From Chloroflexota bacterium (lineage in GTDB: Bacteria > Chloroflexota > UBA11872 > VXNJ01): a stretch of 6,759 nt of DNA. How positions within the stretch are numbered: the stretch's first letter is position 1; the number at the start of each line of letters is the position of its first letter. Positions 6,575 to 6,759 of this stretch are shown here, piece by piece. Below the pieces are notes generated by a model. It made no database searches and was not told the DNA's origin. It saw only the letters and a list, made by a program, of their open reading frames with translations. The translations under genes were made by a program, and so were the position numbers. Location of the stretch: the NCBI GenBank assembly GCA_026708165.1, contig JAPOVO010000095.1, positions 392-7,150 of the forward strand, read 5' to 3'.

Positions 6575-6592
6575 GGCAGGTTTCACCCTGCC
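6575..6592. other. Hairpin GGCAGG / CCTGCC
   Basis: A perfect 6-bp stem (6575-6580 with 6587-6592) encloses a 6-base loop, starting 11 bases after the preceding hairpin. No T run follows, so its role is unknown. Two adjacent perfect hairpins could mark a recombination or binding site, or be chance in GC-rich DNA. Confidence 0.4.
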
Positions 6593-6759
6593 TCGTTGTC
6601 TCATGTCAGTCAGCCTGGTTACAGATCAAGCGCGCAATGACCAAATGCCTGGCCGATCGGGATTCACCGGCCTGCCGACTCGCAATGCCGGCAACTGTGC
6701 ATGCCGAAGAACCACAGCGCCGGGTCGAGGGCCGCACAGGTCCCCTCGGTACGTGGCGG

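Larger units (their letters stand above)
6362..6759. other. AbiE upstream region and right edge, no supported gene
   Basis: About 400 bases lie between the abiEi start and the window edge. The part nearest abiEi (6400-6470) is AT-richer and should hold the minus-strand promoter, but no hexamer pair with good spacing stands out. An imperfect inverted repeat is present there (TCGTGTA at 6441-6447 against TACATCACGA at 6411-6420), which could be an AbiEi operator. Farther right are a 9-bp tandem repeat and two hairpins, listed separately. Some frames are open to the edge on both strands, but none reads like a known protein. Confidence 0.5.

Noticed and set aside
6664..6759. Minus-strand partial frame entering from the right edge (contains DPALWFFGMHSCRHC)
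   Set aside because: Only 31 codons are visible. The Cys/His pattern is suggestive but matches no family I can name, so I do not call a gene.
6602..6759. Plus-strand frame from ATG 6602 open to the right edge
   Set aside because: Its 52 codons have no family resemblance and no clear ribosome-binding site, and a parallel plus frame is also open, which indicates few stops rather than coding.

Overview
The window is 6.8 kb of GC-rich bacterial DNA. No rRNA, tRNA or taxonomic marker gene is present, so the source can only be guessed. The long secreted protein at 1632-3830 has Thr/Pro-rich linkers, a gluzincin HEYVH...EGDAT site and a TTG start, a build I associate with Chloroflexota (Dehalococcoidia/SAR202-like) metagenomic genomes. 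That is an inference of moderate to low confidence. The mix of a primase-like TOPRIM protein, a toxin-antitoxin locus and a decayed toxin gene suggests an accessory (genomic island or mobile) region.

Layout, left to right. (1) 1-599, minus strand: a partial gene running off the left edge. It encodes a TOPRIM-domain protein related to phage/plasmid primases of the Toprim_3 type. Its canonical acidic residues are replaced, and the usual N-terminal part is absent. (2) 600-792: an AT-richer gap with a GTTC-N7-GTTC direct repeat. (3) 793-1458, minus: a complete SRAP (YedK/HMCES-like) gene for abasic-site DNA-protein crosslinking, with all key residues present. (4) 1459-1631: a divergent promoter region. 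(5) 1632-3830, plus: a 732-aa exported protein with two near-identical cysteine-containing repeats, a middle beta-rich domain with two cysteines, and a C-terminal zinc metallopeptidase domain. (6) 3831-4154: no intact gene. Most of it is a decayed PIN-domain (VapC-like) remnant on the minus strand, and one of its frameshifts is explained by an extra 4-bp GGCC unit. (7) 4155-5516 and 5513-6361, both minus: a type IV toxin-antitoxin operon of the AbiE class, with antitoxin AbiEi upstream of toxin AbiEii and an ATGA overlap. The toxin is longer than the standard nucleotidyltransferase and carries a WYL-like domain plus a CxxC...H...C zinc-finger tail. (8) 6362-6759: the AbiE upstream region, with short repeats and two hairpins but no convincing gene.

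How the genes relate: abiEi and abiEii form one translationally coupled unit that probably acts as an abortive-infection or stability module. SRAP and the TOPRIM protein share a strand and lie 193 nt apart. Both belong to nucleic-acid metabolism, but co-regulation is not shown. The secreted metallopeptidase is transcribed divergently from SRAP and convergently to the AbiE operon, and looks like an independent gene.

The least ordinary items are the AbiEii toxin fused to WYL and zinc-finger domains, the TOPRIM domain without its metal-binding acids, and the PIN-domain remnant directly behind the AbiE operon.
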